A DNA stretch of 64,000 nt from assembly GCF_038396675.1 (NCBI RefSeq), contig NC_088934.1:44996001-45060000 (forward strand), read 5' to 3'. The stretch's first letter is position 1, and each line of letters opens with the position of its first letter. A program made the translations under genes and the position numbers. This document shows positions 37,650 to 50,278 of the stretch, in pieces. Source of the stretch: Hydra vulgaris (taxonomy: Eukaryota; Cnidaria; Hydrozoa; Anthoathecata; Hydridae). A model generated the notes under the pieces. It made no database searches and was not told the DNA's origin. It worked only from the letters and a program-made list of their open reading frames with translations.

Positions 37650-39470
37650 AAGTACATGTACTATTTGTAAAAATTCATGAAGCGTAATAACTATTTCAGA
37701 AATACATTGATTGATTAAGCAAAGCCAACAATATCGAATATAAGAGTAAAATATAGCATGAAAATCAAATAAAATGAAAATGAAATTAAATAAATAAAAT
37801 TAATAATTATTAAAACAATAAATACGTTAATTAAATCATACTAGTTTATAATACCAGAGATCAATGGTATGAAACTTTATTTTTATAAAATTTATTTATT
37901 TCAATGTCAATAATACAGACAGTTCTATAGGTAAAACAATACTGCAAAATTTTTCACAGAACTAAAAAAAAAAAGATTGCTTCATATTTTTTTTGTTTGC
38001 AAGTTCTAGAATTTTTAAAAAATCATATTTATTTGAGATTAGAATAAACATATTGTCTCATTTTTTTATTAGAAAGAAAGAACACATAAAAATTTAGAAT
38101 TTACACAATAATTGAATGTTACCTAACTTAAATTTAAAAAAGTCCTAGACCCGATGGCACTCTCCAAAAATATTAGTGCCTTAATTATTTCTACTATATA
38201 AAAATAAATTGTATTTATCATTTGTATTAAATTAATAAATCATTGTTTTGTTTAAAGATGACGCAAATCTAATTTAATCTCACAAAGATTGCTTTTTTTT
38301 AGATCAAATTGCTTGTCGATCACTATATATTAAAAAAAATGTTTGCAAGATTTTATTTAATGAAAAGAAATGTTCCTAAAATTGAAAACTTAAAAGATAT
38401 TAAAATCTTAATTGTTTATAAAATCTAATACTAACCAAGGTTTATACTAAGCAAGTCATACTACTTGCGTTTACAAAAAAGTAATTTTTAGAACTCTCCA
38501 ATATCATTTTACTTTAATGACGGTTTTGAAAATATTTCACAGAATCTTTAAAGAAATAAAAATGCATATTTAAAAAAACATGAAAAATAAATTTTATTTA
38601 TTTAACATTTAAATTTAGATAATATAAATACAGTTTTTTTGTCTTTTTTTAGCTTTAGCTAGATAAGCTTATGTTTAGAATAAAATAATAACTATTAGAA
38701 TAATTAACGGAACATTTTAAACATGAAACATAACTTAGTTACTATAGCAACTATAAAAGAATAAGATATTATTTATTCCTTTATTGGCATTTTTTTGTAC
38801 ATTTTTTTCCTGCAAATTCTTTAAAGATGCTGTTGAAATAAATGTTTTTCAATGAGATCATTTTCAATATACATTAAAGAAAGTTGATTTAACCGCACTT
38901 GTCCTATTGTGCTACGAAGCTCATTTTTCATAAGTTCAAGTTGGATATTATATTAAAGCAACAATGCATGGCTTGTATACAACAATGTATATAAATTAGT
39001 AGAAAATCACTTGTCAAAGTTTTTTTTTTTTAATTTTACACTGTGTGTCATCTTTTTATAGATGCAATCTATAAATAGTGATCGATTTAAAAAATTTATA
39101 AATAGTTCATTTGATAAATAATATAATTTTTATAGTTTAATAAATTTTTGTAAGTAAATTAGTAACTTATACACCGTGCACTTAAAGGAGCCTCGGTGCT
39201 CATGAATTTGATACATTATAAGTGAAAATGTTATGTATGAAACTATAAGAAAAAAATTTGAAACAGAAAAAAATATAAAACAATAAATTAAAACAAGCAT
39301 TGTTTTTACAAAATTATATTCGTAATTAAGAAAACAAAATAAAGTTTAATTGTGAATATGTGTTACGGCTAATTACGAAAGTAATTAAATTTTGAGATTA
39401 CTCACAACGTCAAAATGCACACGTAATTAAGTATTTAACTATTTCGATTAAACCAAATTTATATATATAT
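37650..39470. other. No gene seen
   Basis: AT-rich with poly-A and poly-T runs. No frames, repeats or element ends recognised. Confidence 0.4.
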
Positions 39471-39478
39471 ATGTATAT

Positions 39479-39588
39479 ATTTTTAAAAATAACACGATGT
39501 TTTTAATTCTTGACATGTTTCGTAAAATTTTATTTACATTTTACGAAACATGTCAAAAATAAAAAACATCGCGTTATTTTTAAAAATA
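39479..39588. repeat. Inverted repeat, about 48-bp arms
   Basis: ATTTTTAAAAATAACACGAT at 39479 onward is repeated inverted, ending at 39588, with GACATGTTTCGTAAAA / TTTTACGAAACATGTC in the middle. Only small differences (CACGATG/CATCGCG) and an 11-base spacer. Confidence 0.85.
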
Positions 39589-39616
39589 ATTACTTATTTT
39601 ATGCTATTACGACGTT

Positions 39617-39800
<184 letters not shown>

Positions 39801-39937
39801 CTCCTAACTGGTTGTCAGAAAGTCAGAAAGATTTTCTTTTTTTTTAAAATGCAAGACCAAAATTTTTTTTTTTTATTACTTGATAGACTGCCTGCCCCAA
39901 CGAAACCCTCAGTCGATGTAGCAGCACTCCCTTGCGA

Positions 39938-40011
39938 TTTAGGCTAAAAGATAGTCGATGTAGCAGCACTCCGTTGCGAGTGCTGCTACATCGACTATCT
40001 TTTAGCCTAAA
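39938..40011. repeat. Perfect hairpin, 34-bp arms, 6-base loop
   Basis: The arm contains GATAGTCGATGTAGCAGCAC and is followed by loop CGTTGC and the exact inverted arm. The word AGTCGATGTAGCAGCACTCC also occurs directly repeated at 39911. No terminator role is implied, because no gene ends here. Confidence 0.9.
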
Positions 40012-40082
40012 AAAATAAAAACGCTTCATTAAAAAAAATAGAAATATAAACATTTTTTATATTTTTAAAAACATTCAGAATG

Positions 40083-41405
<1,323 letters not shown>

Positions 41406-41409
41406 TTTA

Positions 41410-42376
41410 GCTACTTAACAATTAATGTAAAAATTAATAATAAATGAGAGCAAACGACACCTTCAGCTTGAACTGTTAAATTAAACATTTGTATTCGTAT
41501 ATATATACACGAATATATGTAAATATTTAATGTAGCGTTTGAAATCGAAGATAATTTGTATTAGTTTCCTATTAATACGATTCATATGCTTTGTATTTGT
41601 ATGGGACTGATACATAGCATTCTACTCTTAAAGCATATAAACAACCCGGTTGTCCAACTGCGACTGGCAGGTTGCATCAAGTTTTTAGTAATATTAGAGT
41701 ATAACATAAAAAAATTTCATACAAAAATATTATGGGTTTAATAAATGAACTTTAATTTATTTTTATAGTTTTCTTTTTGTATTTTGATCCTAGCATGCAG
41801 CAAAAATAATAGGTTTTTAATCAATAATGACTAATCAAATACAAAGACATATCACCTGTTTCATATGTCACCAATCAAACATGTTATGATTTCTTATTTT
41901 CGTTAATTATTAATAAACGTTGACAACAACAAAATAAGTACTTTTTATTAAGGCTACGTTTAAATGCTACTAAGAAACTCTAAACAAGTTCAAATGATAT
42001 TTAAAGCAAGGTTATTTTTTCCGTTTATTCATTTGCGTTCTTATTTTTAACACAGAAACTGATTTATAAAGATTTTCACGTTTTTATAAGTAAACTGAAC
42101 AAGTAAGAACTTTTTTATTCGTTTCTTTAGATGATAAATTTTATTTCATATATTTTATATATTTAATTTTTTATATTTAAATATTTTATATTTAGTGTGT
42201 TTTTTTAATTGAGATTAACTCAAACATTTATTTAAAAAAATGAGTGCAATCATTTTTAGTGAGTTTAGAGCCCAAAAAAATTTAAAACGAAAAATAAAAT
42301 TTAAAATAAACAGTTTTAAAAACTGTAAAAACTTGATTGGTAAGTTTATTTATTTAATTATTATTGTTTTCGGAAA
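41410..42376 (+). repeat. Duplicated upstream region of the nematocilin pseudogene
   Basis: Matches, in order, 49675-50278 (for example GAGAGCAAACGACA and GACTAATCAAATA.AAAGACATATCACCTGTT) and 52813-53271 (GTTGACAACAAC, TTTATTAAGGCT.CGTTT, TTCCGTTTATTCATTTGCGT). In the copy-3 locus these two blocks are separated by about 2.5 kb of other sequence. The acceptor TTTTCAG just before the ATG of copy 3 reads TTTTCGG here (42367-42373). Confidence 0.8.
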
Positions 42377-43553
42377 ATGTCTGTTCCATCAACACTATCT
42401 TACACCCACTGTTAGTTAGAAAAGCAAAACATTTCTCAGTTGACAATGAAGTTTAAAAAGAATACACTGGTCAAGTAAGACCTCAGTTGCAATCAAGTTT
42501 AAAGAGAATGCACTAACAAGTAAGAGAACACAGTAAAAAAACTGAAAACAAAGTTTTTCTTTTTCACATTGCAGCATTAGATAATGAGATCAAAGATTTG
42601 CAAAGCATTTACGAAAGAGAACTAGATTCAGTCAGAGGTTAACTTGATGCTTGCATTGCAGAAAGTAATCAGTTACATTTAGATGCTAGCAAATATGGTG
42701 CTCCAAAGAATTCCAGGACATGTATGTATAAGTATATAATATAAATATACTATTTAAATAAAAATAATCTGTTCCAAAGCAAGTAAATTTGTTTTAAAAT
42801 TAGTTTGTTTTGTTTACATTTGAAAATATTTTGTTTTATTTAAATTCATTGAATCAAGCTATACAAATTATATTGGTTATAATGCCATTGAGTATTTGCC
42901 AAAACAAATCAATTTTATTAGAATTTGATAAAATTTATCTTATTTGGTGTAAACAAATATTCATATTTATCTGATTTTCTAAAATTTGTTTTTAATGTTC
43001 TTATCAATAGGTATAACAAAGAAAAAAATAACACGTACCGAACTCAAAAACGATTTAGCTGATGCACATTGTGTACATCGAAAAAGAGGCCGTTTTGCAA
43101 AAACTCCATATAATCAATTGTCTAGCACTAAAACGAAAACATTTATTTAAAAGCAATTGTTGAAAAAATAATCTTAAGATTTATAAACTGAACGGAAAGT
43201 TAATTACTTAATTTCATTTGTTTTTAAATTATTTATATTATAAGATGAATAGTAAAGCTATTTTTTTGTTCTGTATAGATATGTTCTTACCGTGAACAAA
43301 ATACAATTCTAATCCACACACTTGAAGTTGAACGTCGCGTTGCTGCTGCCACATGTCACAAGCTTGAAAAGAAACTTAAAGAACTCCAAGAACATTACAA
43401 CACCAAAATCCGAGAGTTGTCAGCAGTGTCAACATACCAAACGAGTTAGAACTTGAATCATTATCATAACTAATAGAAGCTGAAGCAAAACGATTAGATG
43501 TTGCTTTATACAACCCCTAATTTTCTACAGTACGCGGAGAGCTGGTGTCAAAC
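42377..43553 (+). pseudogene. Nematocilin-type pseudogene, copy 2
   Basis: The exon-1 remnant 42377-42721 begins MSVPSTLSYTH and hits a TAG where copies 1 and 3 have CAG (Gln). More indels and stops follow. Intron 1 is still recognisable and is closer to copy 3 than copy 1. The exon-2 remnant starts at 43011, but near 43138 it jumps directly into the middle of exon 4. The end of exon 2, all of exon 3 and the start of exon 4 with two introns are thus deleted. The exon-5 remnant 43279-43553 has small deletions and stops (ESLS followed by TAA). Exon 6 is missing. Because introns remain, it arose by DNA duplication, not retrocopying. Confidence 0.9.
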
Positions 43554-43676
43554 AATACAATATAAAAATTAAAAAATATAATTAACAATTTTCTTTAAAT
43601 TTTAACAAATATTTAACAACTTGTTTTAACTTAAAACAGTACTTGTATTTTGCTATTTTAAACTACATGTAGTTTA

Positions 43677-43797
43677 CACGCTGTATATCTTTGTGTATTT
43701 TATACTATACGCTGTAGATCTCTGAAAATTTTATACTATACGCTGTATAACTTTGTGTATTTTATACTATACGCTGTATATCTTTGAGTAAATTATA
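43677..43797. repeat. 34-bp tandem repeat, about four units
   Basis: Unit ACTATACGCTGTATATCTTT plus GTGTATTTTAT or close variants. Adjacent to the broken 3' end of the pseudogene. Confidence 0.85.
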
Positions 43798-44198
43798 TTA
43801 ATAGATATCTCCCTTGAAAATTTTTTTTCTTAAAATATCCTAAAAATTAAAAACGTCTAAAAAATGAAAAACATAAATAGCAAACACAAAACATAAAACT
43901 AACAAAGCAAAATAAATAATACCGACATAACTAAAGTATATCAAATAAAAACTGGTACAAAAAAAAACAGCATTATAATAAATAATTAACCAATAATTAA
44001 CTTTAATTTTAAAAAACATAACTGACATAATTAATTATTTCTTTTTTTAAAAAAATTAATGCTTGACTAAATTTTTGAGGAATATTCATTTTGTCTGGAA
44101 AACTATTATTATTACACACTTAACCAACAAGCATCAGCTAAAGTAAATTTTTATCAAAAACCAGTTGCTTACTGCTCTATCCCCTACCCCCCCCCTCC

Positions 44199-44285
44199 CT
44201 AATTAAATGTTTCTTCGTCTAAATCTGAAGAATCAAGATCCCAGATGTCATAATAGTTTGAATTAGGTGGTATGAAGTCCCACAT
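44199..44285 (-). other. Short acidic reading frame (28 codons) in the left arm
   Basis: The frame begins MWDFIPPNSNYYDIWDLDSS and continues DLDEETFN before a TAG. The right arm has the same frame (48176-48268, 30 codons) with Tyr to His and a changed end. It could be the C-terminal exon of a gene carried in the repeat. Function unknown. Confidence 0.4.
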
Positions 44286-44546
44286 AAAGATGTTGAATAA
44301 GAAAAAGCTTTTAAATTATATTTAAAAAAAGATGTTTCAACATTCTTTGTCTAATGCGCTTATTTTAATTTAATTTTGAAACTTTAAACTCCCGCTCACT
44401 TGTTGTTGAGCTTAAGTGTGAGCATAAGTGAGTGTGAACATAAGTGAGTGTGAACATAAGTTAATATACTTAATATACTTTTAAATAATATAATTTTTTA
44501 CTGATTGTATATTTAAATAATATACATTATTTTATTGAAATTTGAT
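44199..44546 (-). repeat. Left arm of long inverted repeat
   Basis: Reverse complement of 47868-48268, including GTGAGCATAAGTGAGTGTGA words, GCTCACTTGTTGTTGAGCTT and the small frame at 44199-44285. The right arm has more copies of the 16-bp unit. Together the arms enclose 3.3 kb. Confidence 0.85.
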
Positions 44547-44598
44547 GAAAGTGAGCTGCCTTGGCAGCTCACTTTCATCAAATTTCAATAAAATAATG
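44525..44598. repeat. Perfect palindrome, 36-bp arms
   Basis: The arms meet at GAGCTGCC-TT-GGCAGCTC with no mismatch over 36 bp (outer word CATTATTTTATTGAAATTTG). It sits at the inner end of the left inverted arm. Confidence 0.92.
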
Positions 44599-44628
44599 AA
44601 TTTTCAGAAACATCTATTTTATTCATTT

Positions 44629-44759
44629 TTAAATACCTCCAAAGCTAAATCTAGAAGCTTTGGTTCCATTTTGATAAAGTCCTTCAATTTCTTCGTTATC
44701 TGATTCATCATCTACCAAAATGTGTCCTTCATCAGTTTCTCTAACGATGATTTGCACTC
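44629..44759 (-). other. Exon-like acidic frame, unrecognised
   Basis: On the minus strand an acceptor-like TTTTCAG is followed by an open frame. It reads VQIIVRETDEGHILVDDESD, then NEEIEGLYQNG, and ends SFGGI with a stop. It looks like a last exon of about 43 codons, acidic and Gly-rich at the end. I do not recognise the family, and no upstream exon was found across the TA array. Confidence 0.35.
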
Positions 44760-44831
44760 CTGAAAACTTTTAAATTTTAGGCTATATATAAAATAATCCA
44801 AAAAAATATAACTTTATCAAACAGTTTGAAA

Positions 44832-44833
<2 letters not shown>

Positions 44834-44916
<83 letters not shown>

Positions 44917-44947
44917 GTTAATATATATATATATATATATATATCTA

Positions 44948-45000
<53 letters not shown>
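44834..45000. repeat. (TA)n and (TATG)n compound array
   Basis: TA 44834-44904, a short ATGT block, then TA again with a few changes, ending at the start of the 214-bp direct repeat. Confidence 0.93.
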
Positions 45001-45005
<5 letters not shown>

Positions 45006-45016
45006 TTTATTATATT

Positions 45017-45230
45017 CACACCACGCGCATCCCTTACCACCCTCATGAGATCTCTAAGAATGTTGGAGCTGTATTAAAAACTGGGATAGGGATTGGGTTT
45101 TTTGGCTTTTGTAGTGTAGTCCTGTTATATTGCAATATTGACTAGCATGACGTAGAGTGCAGGCAGTGAGATCTGTTGCAAGGACACGCCCCTGACGAGT
45201 GGCGTTAGTGCAGGTCTCGGGCTCTCCGAA
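45017..45230 (+). mobile_element. 214-bp direct repeat, copy 1, with hammerhead-ribozyme-like motif
   Basis: Identical in length to 47641-47854, and I noticed three substitutions. Its last 90 bases, running on to 45237, place hammerhead words in type-III order: ATGACG (45147-45152), then TA, GAGTG/CGCCC as stem I (45155-45159 with 45187-45191), CTGACGA (45192-45198), GAAA (45228-45231), CGTCAT (45232-45237). Stem III pairs perfectly. Stem II, over the 29 bases between CTGACGA and GAAA, is not convincing. The pair of repeats looks like termini of a 2.8-kb non-autonomous retroelement, but this is inference. Confidence 0.5.
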
Positions 45231-45239
45231 ACGTCATTG

Positions 45240-46300
45240 GTGATCGCAGTGCATTCCTGAGGAGGGGGATCACCATTATCCACTACTTAATTCTGATTGG
45301 TTACCATGGCACCAACATTTTTTTACCTCTTACACCCACGTATTATAGCGCCTATTTTTTCTTTTTATATTGCTCGTACTTATATTTTTTATCATTTTAC
45401 TTTATATTTTGTTATCTACTTATTTTATTGTTTTTGTATGGTGCGATAATTTTAGCCATGGTTGCCTTTAATGAACCAGCGGATCGATATTGACTTGTTT
45501 ACTCATAGACCATTGTTTTATCATTTGTTTAGTATGACTAGAGCGTGAGTTATTGTTCACCTAATCCCTGAGTCCTAAAATTTTCTTCCTCCTACAAAAT
45601 AGTCTTTACATTCATTTATGGTTCTCACCCAATGACATCATCTACAATCTACTTCTATTTTCACATCTCCCAGATCCACGTGACTGGACGGCTCCGTTGG
45701 TCACTTTTTGCGACCATTGTGTCGCATAAACAAACAAATTTATTCTTTGTGGCTGGTGAGCCCCGACTTCTTCCAATGTACACTACAACGACAAAACGGA
45801 CATTAGGCTATCCCGCTGGATGTGGTTACGGCGCTCAATAACCTAATGGATACGCTAACACTCACGCACACGTTCATTCGGAAGCTCCACAATGCACATC
45901 GGATCAGCGCTCGCTGACTATGTGCTCGGATCTAAAATCTCATCCAATAGCACATCAATCCACACCAGCACGGGGCAGTAGCTCTTTTGACTAAGAGCGA
46001 TGGCTTGTGGCCTACGGTGACTAATGTGTGCATTCTATCAATTGAAATTCATTCTGTAGGTCTTACGTTTGGCTCTGATGTGCTAGCCCATAAGCGCAAG
46101 GAGTGAGTGTGTTTAGCTTTCTATTCACCCGATTTGAAAGTGAACGAAAACATAACGAGACCAGACAAGACGACCAATTGATACATACTAATGCACTACA
46201 TCTTCACACCTGTAGACATCAACAGTCTCTAAAATCAGTTTATCAAATATTTTTTCTTTATTATATACTTTTGTTCATAATCTTTTTTTGACCTTATCCT
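45240..46300. other. GC-richer non-coding block between the direct repeats
   Basis: Starts with a hairpin TGGTGATC…GATCACCA (45238-45274). 45640-46110 is clearly GC-richer than the rest of the window. Frames of 69 and 62 codons show no motif. No reverse transcriptase was found in any frame. Confidence 0.4.
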
Positions 46301-46469
46301 TGTATATTTATTCAGATTTGTGTTATTACGTGTGAATGAGACCGCATATTTGTGAGAAGCAAAAGAGCGCGAAAAATTTTCACAAAATTACGTATTAGCG
46401 TATTTTTATAACAAATGTATTCATGGTTTGTATGTACTGAACTATACCACTAGATAAGTTTAGACATAT

Positions 46470-47640
46470 CACAATCTCATAAGGTTTTTTTTTTTTTTTT
46501 TTGTTTCTATCTAGTTTTCTTGATCTGACGTCGCTAAGTTAGTTTGTTGTGGTTTGCACTATACAGTGTTCACTAACGTTCGTTAAGTCGTTTTGTCAAC
46601 AATATTGTTTTTAAACGTTACGTTTTTCAGTGGTTATAAGCTATTAGTAAAAAATCGCATTTATTGTCTAATCTGTTTATTTTTTTCACTATTCTCTGCC
46701 TACTGATTATATGTCTGTATTTTTTTATCTCTGGCTAACCATTTTTTAATTTATCTGAGTCTGTTTTGTGTGATAGCTTTTGTCTCTACTTACCAGGCAA
46801 GATTTATATTTCTCATAGTATTGGAGTCACCAAATTTTCTACCATATTTTCTTCTAACTACTTTTATACTAACGACAAACATTCTGAGTTTCGATGATTA
46901 TGAGTGGTATTTACTTATTGTATTTATAAGACACATTTCAGCCATAAAAGAAACGGTAAGTTACTCATAATTATTAATTTCTATTTTCTATTTGCTTTGT
47001 GTTATCCTATACATTAAATTGTTTATTTTTATACATACGCATACATGCATGTGTACACGTTTGTCTTTTCTAATGTAAGTGTACATGATATTTATACGTA
47101 TTAACATATTTGCTTATATTCACATATCTTTATCTTATTTTTTTTTTTTTTTAGAATCTTTACATTTATGTACAGCTTTTTTGTCGTCCTTGTACAATGA
47201 TTGAATGTGTATGTGCGTATGCCTGTGTGGGTATATGTATGCGTGTGTGGGTATATGTATGTGTGCAAATGTGTGTATATGTGTATATATGTGTGTTGTG
47301 TGTTATTATGTGTGTGAATGTGTATGTATATTTATGTATGTGCGTATGTAGATAAGTATAGACATATTTAAATATACCATTGTTATTATTATTATTAACT
47401 TTATTTTTATTAATACCATTATTTTTATTGTTATTAATACCATTTTTATTATTATAGTTATTATTAATGTTATTATTATTGTTAACGTTATGATTTTTAG
47501 AGTTGTTATTATTTTATTCTTATGTTCTTTATTATTATATTCATTATTATTAGGTGTTTACGCATCATTAGTAATTATACTATTTGTAAACATCCTTGAA
47601 TTGTAAAATCATGTAATTCAGAATATATTGATTGATTGAT
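46470..47640. repeat. Simple-sequence-rich interior (poly-T, TG/TATG, ATT)
   Basis: Poly-T at 46482-46502. TGTGTATG-type repeats run 47200-47345 and degenerate ATT/TTA repeats 47380-47550. No gene supported. The 66-codon frame at 46770-46970 has hydrophobic stretches but no recognised family. Confidence 0.6.
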
Positions 47641-47854
47641 CACACCACGCGCATCCCTTACCACCCTCATGAGATCTCTAAGAATGTTGGAGCTGTATTA
47701 AAAACTGGGATAGGGATTGGGATTTTTGGCTTTTGTAGTGTAGTCCTGTTATATTGCAATATTGACTAGCATGACGTAGAGTGCAGGCGGTGAGATCTGT
47801 TGCAAGGACACGCTCCTGACGAGTGGCGTTAGTGCAGGTCTCGGGCTCTCCGAA
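47641..47854 (+). mobile_element. 214-bp direct repeat, copy 2, hammerhead-like motif damaged
   Basis: Stem I is better here (GAGTG with CGCTC, all five pairs). The GAAA of copy 1 reads GAAT, and stem III is broken where the repeat ends. Core CTGACGA is at 47816-47822. Confidence 0.5.
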
Positions 47855-47867
47855 TTGTCATTTAAAA

Positions 47868-48268
47868 AAAATTTCAATAAAATAATGTATATTATTTTAA
47901 TATACATTCAGTAAAAAATTATATTATTTAAAAGTATATTAAGTATATTAACTTATGCTCACACTCACTTATGCTCACACTCACTTATGTTCACACTCAC
48001 TTATGTTCACACTCACTTATGCTCACACTCACTTATGTTCACACTTAAGCTCAACAACAAGTGAGCGGGAGTTTAAAGTTTCAAAATTAAATTAAAATAA
48101 GCGCATTAGACAAAGAATGTTGAAACATCTTTTTTTTAAATATAATTTAAAAGCTTTTTCTTATTCAACATCTTTATGTGGGACTTCATACCACCTAATT
48201 CAAACTACCATGACATCTGGGATCTTGATTCTTCAGATTTAGACGAAGAAACATTTAATTTAAGATAA
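47868..48268 (+). repeat. Right arm of long inverted repeat
   Basis: Inverted copy of 44199-44546. It contains six 16-bp units ACTTATGCTCACACTC / ACTTATGTTCACACTC (47951-48046), against two or three on the left, and the small frame MWDFIPPNSNYHDIWDLDSS (from 48176). Confidence 0.85.
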
Positions 48269-48846
48269 CAAAGTTATGTTAAATTGTCTAACGTTTTATT
48301 TTTTATTGTAAATTTATATGAATTGTACAATGTTATAAGCAAATTTATTCAGACGTAATTTGAAATATAAACTAAATTTATGAAATATATACTAAATATA
48401 TGCTTTTCTGTGTGTCGATTTGAAATAGATACTAAATATATGCTTTTCTGAGTGTGGATTTCCTATTCCCATTAACTTTTACAGCAGATAATAATATAAA
48501 CAAAAAAAAAAAAAAATAACAATCTTATTGTTTAGCGGGGGTGGGGTTGTAGTAAACTCAAAATTTACCCGGGGCCAGGGCCCCGATTTTTTACTAGTTA
48601 ATATGTTTAATGATAATAATGAAGATGAAATGGATGGTATAAGACTCAAAAAAGTTTTTAGTAGAAGTATATATAGGTAACTTAAAAATAACTGTTTTCG
48701 AAATAAAAAAAGTAGAACTAGGTAAGGTGAAGCTAATCGTCGTCATTATTTATTTACAGGGAATTTTATAAATCATAATTCCAATATAAACTTTTTAAAA
48801 TATATTAGAAACTTTAATACCTGTCTTTTATTTGCTTTATCTACAG

Positions 48847-49266
48847 CCAACGTGGTTGAAAAAATTAAAGGCCACCATGTTTTATGATACGCCATTGCGT
48901 ATTAACCTTATGCCAGATCAATATATTCCTCCAACATATTGTTAACTGTATATCTATGACCCACTAACAGCAGGAAATTTTAGAATGCAACAACGTGGCA
49001 ATCAACTTTGCTTACATGATTTAATGTTTCATTTGCAAACTAAATTTAGTGAAGTCGCAGTTGTATTTGTAGGACAAGATGGTGCTCCACCTGCCTCCGG
49101 GGAAGTTATTTACCCAAAATGTCATCTAAAAGTTATATTGAGTATGTCAGCTATCTTAGATTCTATGGTAAATTTACTTATAATTCCAAGAGGTGATGCA
49201 CGTTGGCATAATAAATTAGTGTACAACTCTGAACACGCAATACTGGTTAGAAACCATGTTAAATAA
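48847..49266 (+). pseudogene. Unrecognised gene relic, one large exon with a stop
   Basis: After an acceptor-like CTTTATCTACAG the plus strand reads PTWLKKLKATMFYDTPLRIN, continues to IPPTYC, has a TAA at 48952-48954, and resumes LYIYDPLTAGNF. An open stretch follows to 49266 with MQQRGNQLCLHDLMFHLQTK and AVVFVGQDGAPPASG. After the acceptor TTTTATTTTTAG (ending at about 49446) a second open piece begins YWQAVLGFPSLVPAVITDFK and ends at a stop near 49553. I do not recognise a family. Splice-like borders suggest a former multi-exon gene, host or transposon-borne. Confidence 0.4.
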
Positions 49267-49674
49267 TCTCAGTTTTACAATTATAGACTTTCAGTAAAAC
49301 AAAACTTCTTTTGTAAAATGTAGATGTTTTATGGCAAGAAACAGTTTCAGCAAAACTACCTGTTGCTGCATTTTTTAAATTTAAATGAATCTGTTTGTAA
49401 AATCATACTTTAGTAATTTTTTTTTTATTTCTTTTTTTATTTTTAGGTACTGGCAGGCTGTACTTGGTTTTCCTTCTCTGGTGCCTGCTGTTATAACTGA
49501 TTTTAAAACGAACCTAATAACTGGTCTTATGTGGATTTTTAATGTCGTTAACTAAAAGTCAAGACATAACTAAAAGCAAGAAGAACTAAAAAGAAACAAA
49601 AATATAGAAAAAATTCTATTTTTTGAATATAAAATATCAAGTTATTTTTAATGATTTATTTACTGCTAGTTTTT

Positions 49675-50278
<604 letters not shown>

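Noticed and set aside
39938-40011. Rho-independent-like terminators at the strong hairpins
   Set aside because: Eukaryotic context, no gene ends at these sites, and several hairpins lack a T-run. They are better explained as palindromic repeats.
45017-45237. Firm annotation as a hammerhead ribozyme RNA gene
   Set aside because: Core words and two stems fit, but stem II cannot be drawn convincingly and copy 2 lacks GAAA. Kept as a hypothesis within a repeat feature.
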